Assembly (NCBI RefSeq): GCF_036588685.1
Contig: NC_086386.1
Coordinates: forward strand, 44,315,878-44,379,877
Length of the DNA: 64,000 bases
DNA from: Mytilus trossulus
Taxonomy: Eukaryota > Mollusca > Bivalvia > Mytilida > Mytilidae
Reading direction: 5' to 3'
In this document: positions 14,501-29,500 of the stretch, one piece after another
How the letters are laid out: each line of letters starts with the position of its first letter
Numbering within the stretch: the stretch's first letter is position 1
The notes under the pieces: model-generated
The model's input: only the letters and a program-made list of their open reading frames with translations
What the model was told of the DNA's origin: nothing
The model's database searches: none
Position numbers and translations under genes: made by a program

Positions 14501-17500
14501 TCAATTAACCATGACTGAGAGGGCATGGTCAAATAATCTCCATGGAAATGTGATGCGCGGATGCTAATGCAACTGCATTTCAAATATAATTTAACTACCA
14601 CTTCTGGTTTACCATTAACTAAAGCTAATCACAAAGTAATACGTTGTTCACGCCGCCGCCGCCGCAGACGCCGACGTTTAAGGTTAAATCAGATCATAGA
14701 AAATACGTAGTTAGAGTGCAATAAGGTCGCGCTAAGATCGCAATAGTCGCTGAATGATGGTAGCGAGGGCGTAGCAAGAGCGCGATTCAAGTCGGAGATA
14801 TTCTTATTGTCTTACACCAAAGTTATAACGACCTCACCACGACCTTGACGTTTTCCATAACCACGCATCTACTAAAAATACACCACGTGTATATTACGTA
14901 GTAGTATATCACGTGGTTAAAGACCACATAATACGATTCTAGCACGATCATGTCGTCACTATAATGGATAAAAAGATAAAGAAATTTATAAAGTTGTTCT
15001 TCTGAATAGGGGTAAAGAATAAAGTAATACCTTCTGGTTGTGGCAAACTCATTTAAATGATCATACATGGTTCAGAGAGTAATAAATTTCTAAATAACAT
15101 TCTTTCAAAATTGAAACATCATGTTTTATTTAAATCGCAAAGCCTTCTGAATTCACAAGATAAGTAGAGCTGTCTTTTTACCTGTAAAGCTACATGTAGG
15201 TTCACAAAACTGATCAGATCAACTCAATGAGCCCGATTGCCAAAATTCTCACGACCAAGCGTACCAATTTTTTGATCGGACCTGTTTATGACTTCTACCC
15301 GACCGCTATCCGACTGTACACGACTTTAACTCGACAACTCACGACGTCTTAATGACTCCGTCATGACTCAAACCAGACAACTACATGAATCCATATTTAA
15401 AATTCAGATCACTTCACGACCTCTACAAGCTCCTATTTCTCATTTCGCCTTAGCTTTGAATTCCAGGTTAAAACAGGTAAAAAAATATACTAAGCCAGAT
15501 GAAATTGAACTAAGGCAAAATGTAAATTTACATAAACAATATTAAATATTAAATTAAACCTTTGTATTTTTATAATAATTTGAACAACATGTAAATAGGC
15601 AATTGTTTCTCTTGAATTATTATTTTTGATAAAAGTGACCATTTTTATGATTTAAAAAGTTGTGAAAACAGGAAAAATCAACAATAAAAAAATATAGTTT
15701 GAAAGTTGATTATCTTGAAATATTGTTTGTTTCATATTGAATATAAGTGTAGTAGAAAAATAACCTATAATAATTCTCTCACAGACTTGTTTAACTACAT
15801 AATAGAAACTTTAATACAATAAATGTTAAAAAAAAACTTCAAAACTGTGCTTATTATATATATTAAGCATAATCCATGGTGTACAATGACTTAACTTCTT
15901 CAAGATTTGAAGAAATTACAAATGATTAGTTTATCATGAGATGCTCAGACCATTGAGACTGCACAAAACTGTTTTCATTCGAAAGTATGAGATCAGCACT
16001 CTTCATGACGAAACTGCAGTCACGTTTACCAAATACTTAACCAAGAATACACACCTTGGAAAACGCACATCAGACTAACGCGTACACAAAGTTGACGTAT
16101 AATTGTGATATTAAGAAAAGGCAGATACCAATAACCAACCTGGAACCCCTACTAGACAGAAGGACCCAGGAAAAATAAGCATTTAGAGAGATGGCATAAC
16201 AAGCTCAAAAAGAGAGCCAAAACAGCACATTTAAACATATTCTAAATATTCAATGTGTTCAAGAAAGAGCAAGCAGCTTACGAGGCAAGGAAAGTAAAGT
16301 GTCCAGCAGGTGGCAATATAAAAAGAAAAGCAAAGAAGAATAGATGAATAGAAGAAAGATTCACCACTTTAAAGGAAACCCTACACAATGGTCAAACTTG
16401 GTAACTAAATTAACCTTTTACATTCAAATGTGTATATCAGTGCCTTGTACTTGTACATGTATGATACATTTGTCTTTATTTTTTCGTTATAATATGAAAT
16501 GTTCATATCCAATTTGTCATCTCTAATAAGATTTGTCACAAAATTTATCAAATGAGTAAAAATAAAACACTTTTAGAAAAAAAACCACCAACTGTTAAAA
16601 GTGGGACACCAAAAATTAAAAAACAAATTAAAACTTATTGCAAAACAAACAAAACATAACTTAACTACGTTAATTACAGAAGCTCCTAATTCGCCTTAGT
16701 TAATTCTTGTGTACCTGAAAATTTATAATAGGGCAAACTGAGATTAATTTTAAATATAAATTTTGACAGCTAAGGCGAAATAAGAATAAGCCTTACGAAC
16801 AGCTAGACCAATTTGACGATGTTCGATGTCAGTCCGATCTCGAACAAACCAGATCGACCTGATCGTACAGCGGTCTTATGGATATCCGGGACTTTTCAGG
16901 GTATATACATTTTCATTTTAAAAACATATAATTGTTTTATAACACGCCGTAGCAGAGATTACATTAGATCCGTTGGCACGTCCGTCCAAAAAAAAATTAA
17001 AAGATTTACTTCAATCAAATTTTATGAAACTCATACAAACTTCTTATCATCATAAAAGACAGTTCAAATTTGAATTTGTGTGTCGTTATTTTTATCTTCA
17101 TTGAGCTATGGCCCTTTTTAACGCTATATGTAAGCAGTGGCATGATCTGTGTCTCATTAAAACAATCGCCATTTATTTGGTTAGATAGAGTAGTTGGCAG
17201 TGGCTAATGGATACGGCGAGTACTATACAGGAGCTCAACTCAAAATCTTCATTGGATCGGACGCTGATATGTGAAGCACAAAGTCTGGATGGCAAGCACC
17301 TGAAGATTAAGTGCCCTAAAGGACTTTTTTACATTGACTGATTCTACAAAGGATTTTTGTCAGCTCTTCGACCATTTTGAGCTACGGACCTATATTCAGT
17401 AAAAGTACATTACTTTTAAATGATGTGTTATGTGGACTGCTAATTGTGTTGATTTATTTTTTATCCCTAGATATGTCGGTTTGTTTTCGACCTTTGAGTT

Positions 17501-20500
17501 TGATTGTTCCTTTGGTATCTTTGGCCTCTCGATGATATTTACACTTCTATTATGTGTACGAAAATATCACAAAATATTAGATCTGTGACTTCAATACTGT
17601 AGGAGGAGATAGCTGAACAAACCATGCAGCTTGTATAAAAACCAACTAAGATCTAATACCTGTCATTTTCAGATTATCTGAAAAAAATCAAAATCCTTCA
17701 CACCGTCATTTTGCATGTTTATAAACATCGTTCATTAAATTAAAATTGTACCTCCAAAACTGATGGATGAGACAGCCGGACAAACAATGTATCTTAATCC
17801 GGACGAACGAGCGGACTAAACTGGAATCCGCTTGTATTAAGCTACACACAAACAAGCAGTATGGTATGTCAGGACTAAATTTTTTTAAGAGACGTTACTT
17901 TGTTACATAGTATCTTACACTATCAGAACATGTGAACATACAGAATAATTTGTTTCCTAATACATAGAAAAGCATAAATTTAAAATGCGCAAAAAAAAAT
18001 TCCTATTCTAAATATGAATAATTCATTACGGTACATGAAGGAAAAAGTATCGAAAAAGGTATCAATATTGCTTTAAAAAATCGACTAAACTTCATGAATG
18101 ATTTTGGCACATCAACATGACGTTATACAAAATAAAAAAAATTAAACTGAAGTCTATGGTTCTTACAATGCATTTTAACAAGTGAAAAAATATACCTTAG
18201 AACTTCTGGAAGGAAAAAAGGATATTCCCTCTAATTTGCGATAACATTTCATGGATTGTAGCATTAAATTACGCGTCATATTTACAATGCGAAGTGCAGT
18301 ATAATACATGTAATTTGATTGGATGACTAATCAGAATCTACAATGGATCGGATCTCACCGGCTGTCTATGAACAAAGTGTAGCCGAGAACCACTTTACGG
18401 GCGGACATGGGTAGATTAATTTCCCCATACAATTTGTCGAGGGAGCATTAACAAACATTGACAAATTTTCTTGTGGAATCAAGTTATGAGACTTCATATC
18501 TGCAACCCGTTTATAGAAACTTGTAGCAGGCATGTGTACTCATGTATAACGAAAAGAGGTAAAAAAGTTGTCAAATAGAGGTCGGGTATTGGTCGAGTTG
18601 GTCTGGGGTCCCAAAAAATTGTAACCGCATTGATTGAGAATTAGTCAAGTTAATCTGAATCATTGATCAAACCAGATGGCGATGATCGAGTAACGATCGG
18701 ATAAAAGTCTAACAAAGGCCGAGATGATCGAGTGCAGATCGGTAAAATATTTGTATTTTGACCAAACTCGATCTTTTCACGATCCATTCTCGATCAATTC
18801 GATCGCTGCTTGACGAAACCCGAGGAACTTGCTTTTTTATCCTTAATCGATTTGTTTTGAAATGTGAAAAATTCTCGGTAGAAAGTCAGATCTATAAAGA
18901 GCAAGGTAGCTAAAGATTATCCCGAACATCTTGTCGAACAAGTTAGACCAGTCTCCTGATCGCTTAATTTGTCCTGATCGGGATTGATCGAGTTGGTCCG
19001 ACGAAAAATACTTTAATACCGATGGAAAATAATCAACGAAAACAATCTGAATCCGATGTTCTTATATCAAAATGGCGTTTAGATTTGCAGAACCTCTACA
19101 ACAGTAGCATATTGAAGAGTTCAACAAGGAGCATAATGATCAGCTATAATGCACAAACAGTTACTTGAAGAAATCATGGAAGACCCTATATACTCACAAA
19201 ATGATCACATAAATAATAACATAACTATAGAGGAATTACAGAGATAGCAATTCATTCATTAAACCGTTCCGCATGTGGATATGACAAAATTCCTTACATT
19301 TTCATGAAGTTCCATTAATTAAAGAAAATCTTCATCATTTGTTTCAAATAATATTCGATACAAGCCTTATTCCGTCTTTATTATATGGAGAAAATCTATA
19401 ATTATGCGTTCAATTCAAAAATATTGTAACACTGATTCCAGAGACCCGATGAACTACAGAGGGATAAGCTTGTTGCCCTGTATATAAACTCATCATAGAT
19501 ATCAGAACTAAATGTAGTATGTACGCCAGATGCGCGTTTCATCTACAAAAGACACATCAGTGACGCTCAAATCGAAAAAAGGGTAAAAGACCAAATAAAG
19601 TACGAATTTGAAGAGCATATAAGTATAAGTAAGCTGCACAGTGCACTTATAATTTAGAAGAGTCACGAATTATTTAGAAGATAATGAATTGTTAGCGGAC
19701 GAACAAAACGTATTTAGATGGAATTTTTCATGTGAAGACCATATTTTAACCCTTAATGGTTCAATTACATGTCGAGTATGGTTCAGACTAAGTTGAGCAT
19801 CAATGATGGTTCAGATTATGTAGTGAATGGTTCAGACGCGTTTCGAATGAATAAGTTACGGTAGAGTACAGGTCTAGTACAGGTTCAGATACAAACAGAA
19901 TATCACACAGCAAACGATATGTCATATGCCGATATGGTAAAAAAAAATGTGTTGTGTATTCTTCAAATCATTATAAACTATGATATTGTGGTATTTACCT
20001 AATTTGAAGGTATTCTTTTTCCATGTGTAAAGCAGCGCTATGTTCCTTCTGTAAAGTAGCTATTTCATCACTTTTTTCTTTTAACCCAGCTATCATTTTG
20101 TCTTTTTCGTTCGATAAACATAGCATACGTTGTTCGTTTTGTTCCTTTTCTTTCAATTTTTGCTCGATTGGATTCACGTAGTCCCTGAATCTGTTTTAGA
20201 GAGAGGGAAACGAAAGAGAAATAGATAGGGATAAGATATATCATAAATTCAAAAAAATTCAAACAGTAACACAGATAGTGTCCCATGAGAGTCGATATCT
20301 GCTGTCCCTTTTAAAATTAGATCATCTGAGATCACCCCTGATGTATTAATGGGGTTTGTGTGGCTCAGTCTTTAGTTTTCTATGTTTCGTTTTGCTTCCT
20401 GTTATTTGTCTTTTGGTAGTTTGTCGCCACGGCATTGTCAGTTTGTTTTCGACTTACGAGTTAAGTTGTCCTTAAAGCTAGGTTCTCTCTGCCTATCACA

Positions 20501-23500
20501 TCAACTCGATGATTTTGATTGTCCAACTTTCCACGACCAAGCGTAACAAGAAATCTTGATCGGGCCTGTTGACGACTTCTACCAGCTATCCGACTGTACA
20601 CGAACTTCAATCGACATTTCACGACTCCTTGAAGACTTCATCACGACTCCAACCCGACCGCTAATTGAATATATATATTCGATGATTCCGACCAATTCAC
20701 GATCTCGACACAATATTTAAGAGACTAGCTAGACCATTCTAGTAATCAACTATACTTGATCGTAGTCTGGTTTCGGCCAGACCTTATCGACATGATCGTG
20801 TAGGGGTCGTAGAGAGAGTCGGGCATTGATCGGGTATGGACAACTTCAGTATTAACCGTCTGATTTTTTTTATATCATCCACTGCAGCGGTAGGGGCATC
20901 AAGCGTTACCCTTGTCTGTACGTTAGTACGTATACGTATGTCCCAGCAATCAGTTTCCGTTCTCTAGTTTCATTTTGCCTCAATCAAATTTTATGAAACG
21001 TTTACACAATGCCTAATACAATAAAACACAGACGAAATTCGAATGTGGAGGCGTCACTTTTATCGTTCTTATGTAATGACTCTGCAAGCTGGGGTCTTAT
21101 CTGTGTCCCTTCTGCATTGACACTTTCTCCGTCTATTTTGTTATTTTCAGTCGTTCACAGAATGTCTGAGAAAAATTCAAAGTTTAAAGTATCTACGTGG
21201 AAATAAAGCAGTTGAATTATTTGGCAAGGTGGTGAGAACTCAGATAGAAAGGCTAATAGCTGTGACGGAGCTTAGAGATAGCATAGAAGACGAAAACAAA
21301 GGGTAGACGGCAAAGGGTCTAGATGATGCAGTGGCTGTCACGGCGAACTCTGTTTGGGCAGTATAAATCGTAATCACCAAAATACTGAACTCTGACGAAA
21401 ATTTTAAACGGAAAGTCCCTAATCAAATACTGAAATCAAAAGTGTGATAGATTTGAGGAGCTCAACAATGGTAACAAAAACTTCCTAAAAGCTGGACACA
21501 TTTTTAGAGAAACTTGTATGGCCGAGTAAAGTTTGAAAAGTGGTCGAATGTGGTCGCGTCGAGATCGGGTATTAGTCGTGTTGGTCTGGGATGGAAAAAA
21601 CTTAAAAATCGCAGTGATTATGAAGCGATCGGGCATTGGTCGAGTTAATATGAACCACATATCGAGCAGGTTGTCGTTGATCGGGAAATGATCGGAAATA
21701 AATCGAGCAAAGATCGTAATGATCGAGAGCTGATCGGTAAACTATTTGTATTTCGACAAAACTTAATCTCTTCACGATTCATCCCCAATTACTTCGACCA
21801 CTACTCGACACATTCTCGATCTCTTCTCGAGTGATTGGTTTCTCGATCCTTACTCGAATGTTTTTGAAATGTCAAAAACTCTCGGTTAGAAAGTCCGATC
21901 GATGACGACCAAGGTAGACCACGCCGAACATTCTTGTCGATCGAGTCAGACCAGTCTCCCGATCGCTTGATTTGTCTTGATCGGAATTGATCGGGTTGGT
22001 CTGATCGGCAGTGTGAATCTAGCTTTAGGTATCTTTCACCTTTCTTTATAACTGTTGTTTATTCAATCTTTTTTAATTCTAATCCATTTTTCACTTGTTT
22101 GTTATAAGGAAATGGCATATTGTTAATAATGTAGGAGATTGCAATTACTAATTGTGTACTCATCAGAAACTGGATTTCCTATATAATAATTGCCCATATT
22201 AAGAAAGGTGTGAATATATGACTAAAACACAACATTGCGCTATTTGTAGGCTAAAGGAAGACTCTGTCACACTATTCATTCTATTATAATTCTCTACACA
22301 TTTTTCTAACTAATGATACAATCGCTTAAAGTACTCGGTTAACATGAATATGAAAAAAATTCATTTGAAAACCCACTTCAAAGTACAATATGTTTACATG
22401 AAGCCTAATAGCAAATTTCAGGAAGTTTGTAGTTCCGTAGGAAAATGCGACGAAAATTTCAGACATGAACAGCATGTGTTGTAATAATATAAAAATATTT
22501 GTTCTACAGAGAGTTAATAAACGATGTATCTAAACCCGCTACTGGTATAGCATCCTGAAATGAAGCCTGAAAATAAATTTCAGGAAGCTTTTCTTTCCAG
22601 TTTCATGGAGAAAACACCATTTATGGTAACTTTGATCAAAATATGCAAGTGTTAAGTAAACATGCTAAACAGGGTGCTGATTAGTCTTCTTCCTTTGCAG
22701 CGAGATTAAATGTAACGAGTGTTTGAATAAATGTATAGGATATATCACCAACTAAGTTGATGTATTGGTGGATATCTGTTATATTTGCTCCAGTATTAAT
22801 TGGAATGGTAATTGATTGTACTATACGTTATACTATAATTTCGGTATGGACTGTTATTGTTATTTTTTATGTATTATGACCAGTATGCAATATCATATAG
22901 CTCAGTATGATTGCAGCTGACTCAAGAACAAATTTTGGTAATGGATTCAGAATAAAACATATTTTCCAAGGTAAAATGAATGAGGTACTGACAATATTTC
23001 ATGTTGGAACTTTGTTATTTTCAGTATAAAACTTAACTTTTGTTTGCATAACAGGTCTTCTAAAAAAAATATACAATTATAAAACAATTTAAACGAGAAA
23101 ACTAAAGGCCAGATTTATGTACAAAACATTGAACCAAAAAAAATGTATTACATCAACAAACGACAACCACTGAAATACAGGCTCTTGATTTAGGACAAAC
23201 AATACAGAATGTGGCGGGGTTAAACATGTTAGCGGGCGCCAGACCCTCCCCCTAACCTAGCACAGTGTTGTAACAGTACAACATAAAAACAAACTGTAAA
23301 AATCAGTTGAAGGTCGTACGGTGGCCTATAGTTTCTGTATCATTTGATCTCTTGTGGAAATTTATCTCATTGACAATCATACCGCATCTTCTTTTTTATA
23401 TTAACTCATAAAATGGAAACAAATAGAAATTCATCTAACAAAAACATAGAGTGTACGTGGCCAGGTACTTGAACATTAGAATGACTAAACTAACTAAGGA

Positions 23501-26500
23501 ACGATCTGTCAGTACTCATAGTTACTGATAGCTTATTCAAAGCTTATAACAACTAATAAAACGAATCAAGTCGATTTATTTAGCTAATTTAGACAACAAC
23601 TAAGTGACAAGTAGGGGCAGATATATGCCACCATACAATTGATCTATTATGATTTATGAGAAATATATCGCACCACACAAATTAAACATTGTCAATGAAA
23701 CACCAAAAAGAGGTAAAGGTCAGATGACACATACTAGTTGGGGAGCTACACCTAAAAATCATAAGATGCACCATATAGCAGACCGGACAAAATAACAAAA
23801 TTACCAAATCCTATTGGTGATCAATGAAAAATGAAACTGAGGTCAACGATACATGAAATCTGGCAGACTGGCATGTACACCCTACAACCGTTCCAAACAG
23901 CAAATGTAATTGACCTATGCTGAGTTTATCTGAGAAATATACCAATCACAATCAACATTAGCTTATCATTGTCAAACAACAAACCAAGAAAATTATGTCA
24001 AGGTCAAACAACACCTACCTGTTTGGTCATGTTCATCTTACAGTCATACATACAATCAACATATAGTTGATCTATTGCTTTTAGTATCTTAGTTATTATG
24101 GATTTGACCACAAGAACTACAACTTGTTCAAAAATACGTCAAATGAGTTCAACGGGCAACTATCATACAGAGTGATGACCTTGACCTAGAACAACTATAG
24201 TCATATTATTACTTATTATAGCAGTGCAATTAACATTACAAACTTCTTTTTATCTCTTTTTCAATTAATCACTATCCATAAAAAGACGTCAAACATAGTG
24301 CACATAATTATGACAAATTGGAATTTCATGAGGCATCTATATTAAAGAAGATATAAAGCATCCAGGTCTTCTACCTTCTGAAATATTAAGCTTTAAAGTA
24401 ATTAATCAACGCCTCCGCCGCTGGATATCTATCCGTATGTTTCAATAGTCGCATGCAAAACTAACAAGAGGCTCCAATGAATTTGTGTCGCTCACATGAT
24501 ATTTATTTTAACAACCTGATATTTTTGTTTACAGTTGATGCATAAAATAATGAAACCATCATCATACGTTTGCTTCATTTTCAGTTTCAGAGATATCAGC
24601 CCAAAATGGCATTTACATCTATGTTATATTTTTAGTCATGTTGGCTGGCAGACGGCGTCACCGGCCGGAATAATTTTTTAACTAGATACTCAAATGATGA
24701 CTCTAATGCGGCAAAGTTTAATTTTAATTTGTCTTAAGAAGTTTCAGAGGAAAATACTTTTGTCAAAAGATTATTCAAAAATTTATGAAAAATTGTTAAA
24801 AATTAAGTTGAAGGATGAACTAACTTACGGGGATATAAAAAAAAACTGAAGACAATTAAATAAGGTACGAAATAAGCTAAAATATTGATAGGTTATGGTG
24901 CTTCTTCCGAGATATTTGTTTTCTTTTTTTTAAATGGCGGGAAAAGGCTAACTCGGACTATCCCTTATATTTGCATTGATTTTTTTTTGGTCGCAAATCG
25001 AAGGGAAAGAAATCTTAAAACTGCTTAAATGTTGTAAAATAACATTTTATCAGCTATTGAAGTCTTATATGAAAAGAAAAATGGGTCTTATGGCAACATA
25101 TTTTACCCTGTATAGTAGGTAAAAACAACAAGGGGTTTGGACCTCTTTGGCGATTGACAATATGCATTACATGTTTTCCTCAAATTATTTAATATCATAT
25201 TTTAAGAATATGTAAGGCTTTACAAACTTATATCTTTCCTTATCTTAAACATACACCTTTCATTTTAACCTATGATTAGAACGATATAAGAAGATGTGGT
25301 ATGAGTGCTAATGAAAAAGTAAACAATTATAGGTTAAAGTACGGTCTTCAACACAGCAAGCTTTAAAGGGTCCTTATTAACTACTAGTGAAAACCATTCA
25401 AACGGGAAAACCAACTGTCTAATCTATATCAAAACCGAGAAACAAGAAACACTCATGAACCACATCAACAAACGACGACTATTGAACATCAGATTTCTGA
25501 CTAAGGACAGGTGCACACAATTGCAGCGGGACTAAACGTTTAAATTGTACCAAAACTTCACCTTTATCTTAAACAATAGTGTAAAATGTGTAGAAAGACA
25601 CACTATTAAATGAAGAAATACTTATATAGAACACATTCTAATTAGATATAAGAGGTACTATAGCTTACTGTTTTTGAAGTTTCGTTATTTCACTTCTAGC
25701 GGCCTCTAACTCAACATACTGCTGCTGGGTTTTTTTCAAAGCTCTGTAAGAATTGAAACTTAAGGTTTCAATTCTTCTAGTCAAGTCAACATTTTCTGTT
25801 TGGAGAATTTTTCTTTTCTTTTCCAGTGCGGTTATTTGATTTGAGTATGTAGCACTAAGATAGAAAAATATATTTATGATTATTTCATTAAAATACTATT
25901 TCACACATTATGTAAGTTAACTGGTGGATTAAAACAGTGTCATTATTTCCAAATGCATGGGTTCGTATTGTTACCTTAGATATATTCCCGTACCGTTTAG
26001 TGTCAGCAGTAACCTGAAAAACCACCGTGTATTATAAGTTACATGGCGTGATTGTGATCTAATACGCTATACATGTGGTCAGTTAATTCCATATTGAGTG
26101 AGAGCGAAGCCAACAATATCAACGTGTTAGCTTTAAATGATTTTTTTGAATTTATTTCAATCGTTCATATTAATTTCATCGTCAGTTGAAACCGGTGTCA
26201 CGATATATTAGTAGCATGGGTTCGAAAGCAAATTTACAGATCTAACTTTGTTTGGTTGATGTCTAGACGAATTGTATATATATACAAAAAAAATGCGAGT
26301 ACAACTCGTCTAAACATCAACTCAACCATGTTAGATCTGTAAATTTGCTTTTGCAATTTTTTTGTTTTTCCCTCGTACGGCTTCGAACTTATGCTACTGA
26401 GATATATTGACACCAAATCGCCTACACTGTATCCGGCGCGCTAGACCACTCGACCACCCTGGCTTCACAATAATAAAGCTATCGGTGGCCGGGTGTTACT

Positions 26501-29500
26501 TTTCCTCTTCAGTTTTAATCTAGCGTCTTCATACAGTACATGATAACATCGTAATGCCATATAAATCATGAACTGTATTACAAAGCTAGATTAAAATAAA
26601 ACTGTTCGATGGATACAAACTGTCGAAGAATTGTCACTGGTATAGACGTTCTTATGAAATAATTATTTTTGTGACTGCATCCTACATTATTTTGGAAGAT
26701 ATTATACGATGAATAATTCAGCTGATCTGCAATATTCCATCTGTATGCCTTAAATATCTTGTACTGTATTACAACGCTAAATAAAACCTGACGTAGAAAG
26801 GTAACATCCGGCCATTTAAGCTTGATATTTGTCGAGCCTATGTGATCGAGCAGTTTAGCGCCCCGCGCATAGTACAAGACGATTTTGTACCACGATATCT
26901 CAGTAGCATAAGTTCAAATCCCGGCCAGGGAAGAAATTAAATTGCTCTTCAACTGTATACTTGTTTGGCTTTATAACTATTTTTATCTGAGCGTAACTGA
27001 TGAGTCTCATATAGACGAAACGCGCGTCTGGCGCATTAAATTATAATCCTGGTACCTTTGATAACTGCTAACATTGTTAGGCTTTTATTAAGATGATTTA
27101 GATATACCACTTTTTTCGATTCTTCGCAAAAATAGATAGAGAGAAACTTTGAAATGCAACATTGATCAGAAGGACAAGTTTTATGGTTGAAATCATCAGT
27201 TGACTCCCTATTACCGTTATGACCTTTGATGCCATTATGTAAGATATATTTCTTCCTGTTTTTCTTATATCTAAAACTTTTAATATATAAAAAGAAACTT
27301 AAATATACAAAAATGATCAGAAAGACAAGATCTACAATAAGGACAAATGGCGTAAATTTCCCGATTACTCAATAATGAGGTTATTGCTTTTTAATAACTA
27401 TTTTTACCATTTTGTTTTTTCAATTAGGCTTACATGATACAAATTATATTAGATGGATAAAACTTTAGATTCAGAAGTGATAAGCAAGACGAGACCTACT
27501 TACTTGTTAATTTTTGCCGATATATATAGATTCTTACATTGATACGAGTGGATTATCAGATTTATCCAATCGAGATAGTTAGATTATCAATTTTAAAGTC
27601 TGAGCCTTGGGGAGGACTTTAAAATTTATAATTTTACTATCGAAATTGGATAAATCAGATAATCCACGAGTAACTATGTAAGAAATTATTTCTCTAATGA
27701 TAACAACATACATTTTCTTTTTTGTTAACCAAAAAATCCCCTCCGAGTGCCTTTCACATTGCACGAAGTTGTCAATTCCATTAACACATATTTGATTCAT
27801 CCAGTTAGCTGAAAAGGGCATGACCTTTAAAATCATATAATGATCTTCTGAGATCACCGTTCAAACACATGTTGATTAAATCTTTTTATACAATGGGTTT
27901 GGAAGGGGATGAATTTCCATAGATTTAGAGAAAATATTCTACAAAAGTCATTTTATAGAAAACATATATCAGTTCTTTGTACTGTTTATCATGTTGACAC
28001 GTGTGCATCCTTATACATAATTTAGACGCATTTTGACATTTATACACCTGTATATATTTATAGTTGTTTTGTTCGACTATAATTTAGTCAAAGGTTGTAA
28101 AAAATAGATAAATTGATACACTGCATAGTGCGTTGTTTTATTAAATCGGGTATTAAAGAAGTTGTGAACTACATTTAGACAATATATGTTATGATAAAAT
28201 AAAATAATACAATACCTGGTGTGAATTTGATTTGCGAGAGCTTTCTGTATTTCTGCTATATTCACGTCATGCTTGGACATCATATTATTCAATGTATTTC
28301 TACAAAGATAAAAAAAAAAAATACGGGTTAGACAATACGGGTTTGTATGCAGACTTCGGTAAAGCCCTGAAATTAAATATCAACGAACATAGTTTTCTTT
28401 TTATAATGTTTACGGAATTGAGGTGAATGAGCAGATCTACCGAAGTTTGGCATAATACTTCCATTAAATATATGCTAGTTATCAACTCATCATTTTTTTG
28501 CGTGTTGGTAAACTTATCTTTAGAATTGAATATAATTGAGAGGAAGGTTGATAACAGTTACTTACAAAACAAAAGGAATTAGCTTAAACACTTTTGCGAC
28601 AAATAAAAGATCTTTTACATTTCAAACTCATATTTGCATTGTAACTTTTGAAATAATATGAAACTATACTCATCCTAGATACCAGGACTAAATTTTGTAT
28701 ATACGCCAGACACGCGTTTCGTCTACAAAAGACTCATCAGTGACGCTCGAATCCAAAAAAGTTAAGAAGGCCAAATAATGATAAAGTACGAAGTGGAAGA
28801 GCATTGAGGACCAAGTGCTATTTACTGTACGTTCCTTTTAATTCAGTTGTCAATCGTATTCTGTATGCACATGGCATAAGAACAATATGAATGATAACAT
28901 GCATATCCTGTCGCTATACTTCAAATGTTCAGACTAAATTCAATGTAAAGATGTGTTCAATAGTTACAACATAACATAACAACTGTGATTTAAGGTGGTA
29001 TGCGACTCTAAAATAAAAATGAAGAATTTAATTTGTTCATACTTTGCCAAAACATAGTATATATTGGTAAATGTTAAAAAATATAATAAAAATGATAGGT
29101 CACCCCGCATTTTCTCAATCAAAAGGTTTTGACAAAAAGATTCCTTCAGAAAATGCACTGTTTTAGAGTTACCTCCCCTTAAAATGCCAATTTAAAAACA
29201 TTTAAAAACAACCACAAATAATCTACACTTGTAAAAATCATAATATTTAGAAGTAATATTGCTATAAATTGGTTCCTTAAATGAAAGTTCACATTAAATG
29301 TCTACATTTCTGCATCAAATTAGGATATCTTGATAGATAATCTGAACCTTAGTTTCCCTGGTTTTTTTACAATATGAGATGGCGAAAGACACCCATACCA
29401 CCTTAAAAACGTTAAAAACAAACATATTATGATTTCAAATAGTAAAAAAGCAACAGCCAATATCCAAACCATTAAGAAACAATGCCCATAACATGGCAGA

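Noticed and set aside
14640-14690. GC-rich CCG run considered as a CpG-island promoter
   Set aside because: It recurs as the end of a tandem repeat family (also near 24410) and no transcript start lies near it.
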